A stretch of 60,000 bases of DNA, taken from Membranipora membranacea. Lineage: Eukaryota > Bryozoa > Gymnolaemata > Cheilostomatida > Membraniporidae. The stretch is taken from the NCBI GenBank assembly GCA_914767715.1, contig OU612075.1:3040001-3100000 (forward strand). The letters are read 5' to 3'. Of this stretch, positions 58,301 through 60,000 are shown piece by piece. The notes under the pieces were generated by a model that worked only from the letters and a program-made list of their open reading frames with translations, was not told where the DNA came from and did not search any database. The position numbers were made by a program, and so were the translations under genes. The stretch's first letter is position 1. Each line of letters opens with the position of its first letter.

Positions 58301-60000
58301 CCTTGACTTTGACTCTAACTTAAATTTCTGATTCTGATATTAGAAAACGACGAAGAAGGTTAGAGTAGGCGTGTTACACAACCATGACTCACAAGGAGAT
58401 CTGAGTTATGCTAAAGCCGTCCAGCTTGCTCTGGACACACTGGACTCTGATGTATCCCGGGGATTTATTACTAAGATTCTCAAAGAGACCAAAGATAAGC
58501 TTGATAACTCAGACTTGGAACGACTAGCCACGCCAGTAAGTTTAGCACGAGTCTGTACTCTAATTACATACTACTCTTTGCTTGCCCTACATTTGGTTGA
58601 CCTTAATAATTTATAAAAAGAACTCCGACCAAAGTTAGCTAAGGGAGGAGCTAGCTAGCTAGTGAACCCCAAACTAGCTAGAACATGCTCTAGCTTATTT
58701 AGTGATCAGAACATATTTTATTGACACTGTGACTATGTTTGAGCTGTTCAAAAAATATCCAACAAACTTCTTCACTTTCGAAAACACATTTACCATTAAT
58801 ATGGTATGAACTATATTATTAAGGTCCGTTCAAAACACACATTGAGAAGACAAAACACATCATAAAAATATGTGTCAGACAAATAGGAAAAATTAAAAAT
58901 ACCAGCAGTTCTTAAATGAAGGATTGATATGCATAATCATACACCATATTCATAAAAGATAGTTTTTGATAGTGCTTTATTGCGGCATGTTTCACCAGGA
59001 TTTCATGAGTTTCTACCTCTAGCTGACTGCATTTGAAACCTTTTGAACTGAATATACATGTTGCCAAATTATGTTTTAGGGTCTAGATGTCAAAGCATTC
59101 ATTGCTAAGCTTGATACTCACACATATAACTTTGACACAACCCGAGCCTACGCAGCAGCTAAGCTCGGCCTCAGGCCCTCAGAGCTAGCTGTGGTGAGTA
59201 ACAATAAGCTGATCGGACCTCTGGATAAGGGCGAGGACTTCTCGTCCGATGACTTTTCACTTGTAGAGAAATACGGAACTAGCGGAGATGTGGTCGTCAA
59301 AATCACTAGGATCATCAAGAAAATGAACCTTCCACATAGCAAGTAAGAATGCCATGATGTTGGTGTGATGTTTTGTTCTGTGATGTTTTTTATTGGTTGG
59401 TTGCTTTATGGGTGCTGATATTGAATTTTATTCATCAGCTGAAAAGTTGGCTAATTGGATGTTCACTCTGGTAAACCGTTCTCTTTAGTGGTTGCCCAAA
59501 GTCAGGTTTCCATCTCAATCAACCTTTCTCAACTAATTTGAGATCAATTTCAACAAATTTCTACTCACGAAACTGACAAAAAGGAATTCCGTTCACCGCA
59601 AGGCATTATCTGTTGGCTCACTGCGGTAGAAATACAGGTATTTGTAAGAAAATTTTTCCTGATGTCTAAACTCCCTGGTGGCTAGCTTTGCTTGGCCAAA
59701 AGAAAAAGCTCGTTTTCACAAACTTATGTGACACTCAGGCACGTATATGAGTATCCCATAATGCAGTTCTTATGGTAGGTTATAACATGAGAATAACCTT
59801 GCATTTCTGGGAATTCTGATTTTAATGATGCAATATGGGAGAGTTTTTACAACATCCTTCTATTTGTTCACAGAGCTAGTGATATATTATCCCTGGTGCT
59901 GGGTACACTAAGCTGTGCCACGTCGGACAGCTCACGTAAGGATATCGTGTTAGAAGATGGCGGATTGAGTATGATATCCCTACCACCTCAGAGTGATAGT
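31339..60000 (+). CDS. UGGT: UDP-glucose:glycoprotein glucosyltransferase, N-terminal 909 codons
   Basis: Seventeen exons, all phases consistent: 31,339-31,463; 31,817-32,024; 33,022-33,303; 33,777-33,869; 43,790-43,955; 46,261-46,427; 47,405-47,557; 48,388-48,474; 50,007-50,126; 51,079-51,282; 51,852-51,977; 54,030-54,188; 55,846-55,969; 58,036-58,166; 58,344-58,535; 59,080-59,342; 59,874 onward. UGGT re-glucosylates misfolded N-glycoproteins in the ER so that they re-enter the calnexin/calreticulin cycle. The start gives a signal peptide (MKLLVLGLLLFSGISFLEG). Family hallmarks are LSGYGVELAIKSTEYKAQDD, SGDSALLVNG, WPKSLQALLQPTFPGM, STPTFLLNGVIL and MPRLNPRVL, from the thioredoxin-like sensor domains. 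The protein is usually about 1,550 residues; the rest of the sensor and the GT24 catalytic domain lie beyond the window. Intron 4 (9.9 kb) hosts two antisense Reeler genes. Confidence 0.96.
32545..32810 (+). mobile_element. tRNA-derived SINE with intact A and B boxes
   Basis: The A box GATGGCGCAATCGGTTAGCG (around 32,654-32,673) and B-box-like GTGGGTACGAGACCC (around 32,716-32,730) lie within a body shared with the copy at 20.9-21.2 kb. It is in UGGT intron 2. It could be read as a tRNA-like gene, but the shared non-tRNA flanks show a SINE. Confidence 0.85.
34352..34357 (-). promoter_or_regulatory. Putative polyadenylation signal, Reeler gene 1
   Basis: Minus-strand AATAAA begins four bases after the TGA of the chosen last exon. 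It would imply a very short 3' UTR. Confidence 0.4.
34362..37083 (-). CDS. Reeler-domain secreted or surface protein 1 (nested in UGGT intron)
   Basis: Exons: 37,083-36,861; 36,300-36,158; 35,787-35,693; 35,187-35,105; 34,976-34,911; 34,474-34,362 (TGA); 240 residues. A signal peptide (LSLLITLTHGYSTG) precedes a Reeler domain: HCWDLEPRHG, APYHIIVTDA, FKGFILVAEV, then LNVTWTAPP, and QTWRKYWVEM at the end. An acidic linker (DESEGGESLSEAL) leads to a hydrophobic stretch (IYLAGAVILLLTV) near the C-terminus, so the protein may be membrane- or GPI-anchored. Small Reeler proteins include insect defence proteins. The last exon was chosen for its strong TTTCTTTCTCCTCTGTAG acceptor; a weaker alternative at 34,858-34,821 would end in VLLFKMNPLACF. 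Intron phases 1-0-2-1-1 match those of the neighbouring Reeler gene exactly. Confidence 0.85.
37084..40226. other. Spacer between the two Reeler genes (inside UGGT intron 4)
   Basis: It holds the presumed promoter of Reeler gene 1 and the 3' flank of Reeler gene 2. A GATGGTGGTTTGTCT motif occurs at about 37,225 and 37,367, with a weaker form (GATTGTTGTTTGTCT) near 37,274. A TATG/TGTA microsatellite lies near 38,743-38,786. No further exon is supported. Confidence 0.5.
38743..38786. repeat. (TATG)n microsatellite
   Basis: About eleven tetranucleotide units with one ATC and one GTG interruption. Confidence 0.9.
40223..40228 (-). promoter_or_regulatory. Putative polyadenylation signal overlapping a stop codon, Reeler gene 2
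   Basis: The minus strand reads CACTAATAAAC: the TAA stop is the start of an AATAAA hexamer. This would leave a minimal 3' UTR, as also seen for the neighbouring Reeler gene. Confidence 0.4.
40227..42703 (-). CDS. Reeler-domain protein 2 with mucin-like repeats and GPI-like tail
   Basis: Exons: 42,703-42,499; 42,142-42,003; 41,810-41,713; 41,430-41,057; 40,715-40,497; 40,285-40,227 (TAA); 364 residues. A signal peptide (MLRLVVYLVSVACISAYS) precedes the Reeler domain (CENLTPNHDG, ISPYQILIEG, FKGFICTAEI, VVMNFVAPAG, QTKTFFYKWV). Exon 4 then encodes a run of ATDPPAFV/ATDAPAFV octapeptides rich in Thr, Ala and Pro, a likely O-glycosylated stalk. Exon 5 has a His-rich segment (HEDHDHSAHQHK), and the last exon ends in SLTLLVATLMLLNH, resembling a GPI-attachment signal. 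It is a paralogue of the adjacent Reeler gene: same strand, same phases (1-0-2-1-1), similar domain exons. Likely an extracellular, surface-anchored protein; ligand unknown. Confidence 0.9.
41085..41310 (-). repeat. 24-bp coding repeats in Reeler gene 2
   Basis: About nine units of 24 bp encode ATDxPAF(V/I), where x alternates mostly between Ala and Pro. The alternation makes a 48-bp higher-order period. Towards one end the unit decays to ITTNAPAF and IVTDAPTF. Confidence 0.9.
41452..41475. repeat. (TA)n microsatellite
   Basis: A run of about twelve TA units in the intron just upstream of the Reeler gene 2 repeat exon. Confidence 0.9.
43956..46260. other. UGGT intron 5, no further gene seen
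   Basis: AT-rich intron between exons 5 and 6. I found no open segment with paired splice sites or family resemblance on either strand. Confidence 0.45.
48598..48664. repeat. 67-bp near-perfect hairpin in UGGT intron 8
   Basis: The left arm TTGCTCCCATCCACTGGTCA and right arm TGACCAGTGGATCGGGAGCA(A) are complementary apart from about one mismatch or bulge. Pairing continues through CAC(A/G)CCGCA-type sequence to a small loop. G+C content is well above its surroundings. Confidence 0.85.
49765..49890. repeat. Degenerate TATACACTGATG tandem repeat
   Basis: Units such as GTATACACTGATG and CTTTATGTATAC recur several times with substitutions, in a UGGT intron. Confidence 0.8.
50837..50875. repeat. 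Perfect 17-bp inverted repeat with 5-base loop
   Basis: TTCAGTGCATATTATGC is followed by TTTAT and then the exact complement. It is AT-rich, lies in a UGGT intron, and has the form of a stable hairpin. Confidence 0.95.
51993..52501. mobile_element. MITE-like element with ~190-bp terminal inverted repeats
   Basis: The left end GACAGTTTTCTGAGCTC is mirrored by GAGCTCAGAAAACTGTC at the right end. Inverted similarity continues for about 190 bp (CCTCTCTCCAGTTTGGTACT, GAGGGTTATCTTGA, TTTTGATTCAGA). There is no coding potential inside. The left end is only 15 bp past the donor of UGGT exon 11. I could not settle the target-site duplication. Confidence 0.85.
55976..56092. repeat. CAT/CAC-type microsatellite just after UGGT exon 13
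   Basis: Trinucleotide runs (CAT, CAC, ATC) arranged as two longer similar blocks, each ending CAACGTCATTACCATCATC or similar. It starts six bases after the exon 13 end, at the donor. Open frames here in several phases are artefacts of the repeat. Confidence 0.9.
56185..58035. other. Rest of UGGT intron 13, no gene seen
   Basis: AT-rich sequence without a supported exon. A 68-codon open frame at 57,282-57,488 has no recognisable motif and no good paired splice sites. Confidence 0.4.

Overview
The window is from an animal nuclear genome: AT-rich, multi-exon genes with GT-AG introns, tRNA-derived SINEs, and animal families (caspase, ROCO GTPase, Reeler-domain proteins, microsomal cytochrome P450, UGGT). 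It is most likely an invertebrate. The plant-type LRR/ROCO/caspase combination leans towards an early-branching or marine invertebrate, but I cannot name a species. All exon models come from reading splice sites and phases by eye, without transcript data. Layout: (1) 1,594-12,751 (+): a giant gene in which five exons join in phase to encode 78 perfectly registered 23-residue leucine-rich repeats, a Roc GTPase, a COR region and a C-terminal caspase domain with its catalytic His and Cys. This LRR-ROCO-caspase protein is the most striking feature, and looks like a sensor joined directly to a cell-death protease. (2) 12.75-18.4 kb: a decayed hAT transposase C-terminus, two in-phase minus-strand exons of an unrecognised gene, and, in the intron between them, a large foldback element plus a truncated relative. 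(3) 18,470-26,692 (-): a complete 11-exon cytochrome P450 gene (519 codons) carrying SINEs, a 280-bp duplication and simple repeats in its introns. (4) 26.7-31.3 kb: intergenic sequence between divergent P450 and UGGT, with a four-copy 166-bp tandem repeat. (5) 31,339 to the window end (+): the N-terminal 909 codons (17 exons) of UDP-glucose:glycoprotein glucosyltransferase, cut off before the catalytic domain. (6) Inside UGGT intron 4 (33,870-43,789), on the opposite strand, lie two complete Reeler-domain genes with identical intron phases. They are a tandem duplicate pair of putative secreted or surface-anchored proteins, one with a mucin-like Thr/Ala/Pro repeat exon. Functionally the ROCO-caspase gene suggests innate immunity or regulated cell death, the Reeler pair suggests extracellular or defence proteins, UGGT is ER glycoprotein quality control, and the P450 is an ER monooxygenase. 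Only UGGT and the Reeler pair are physically interlocked; a common pathway is not implied.
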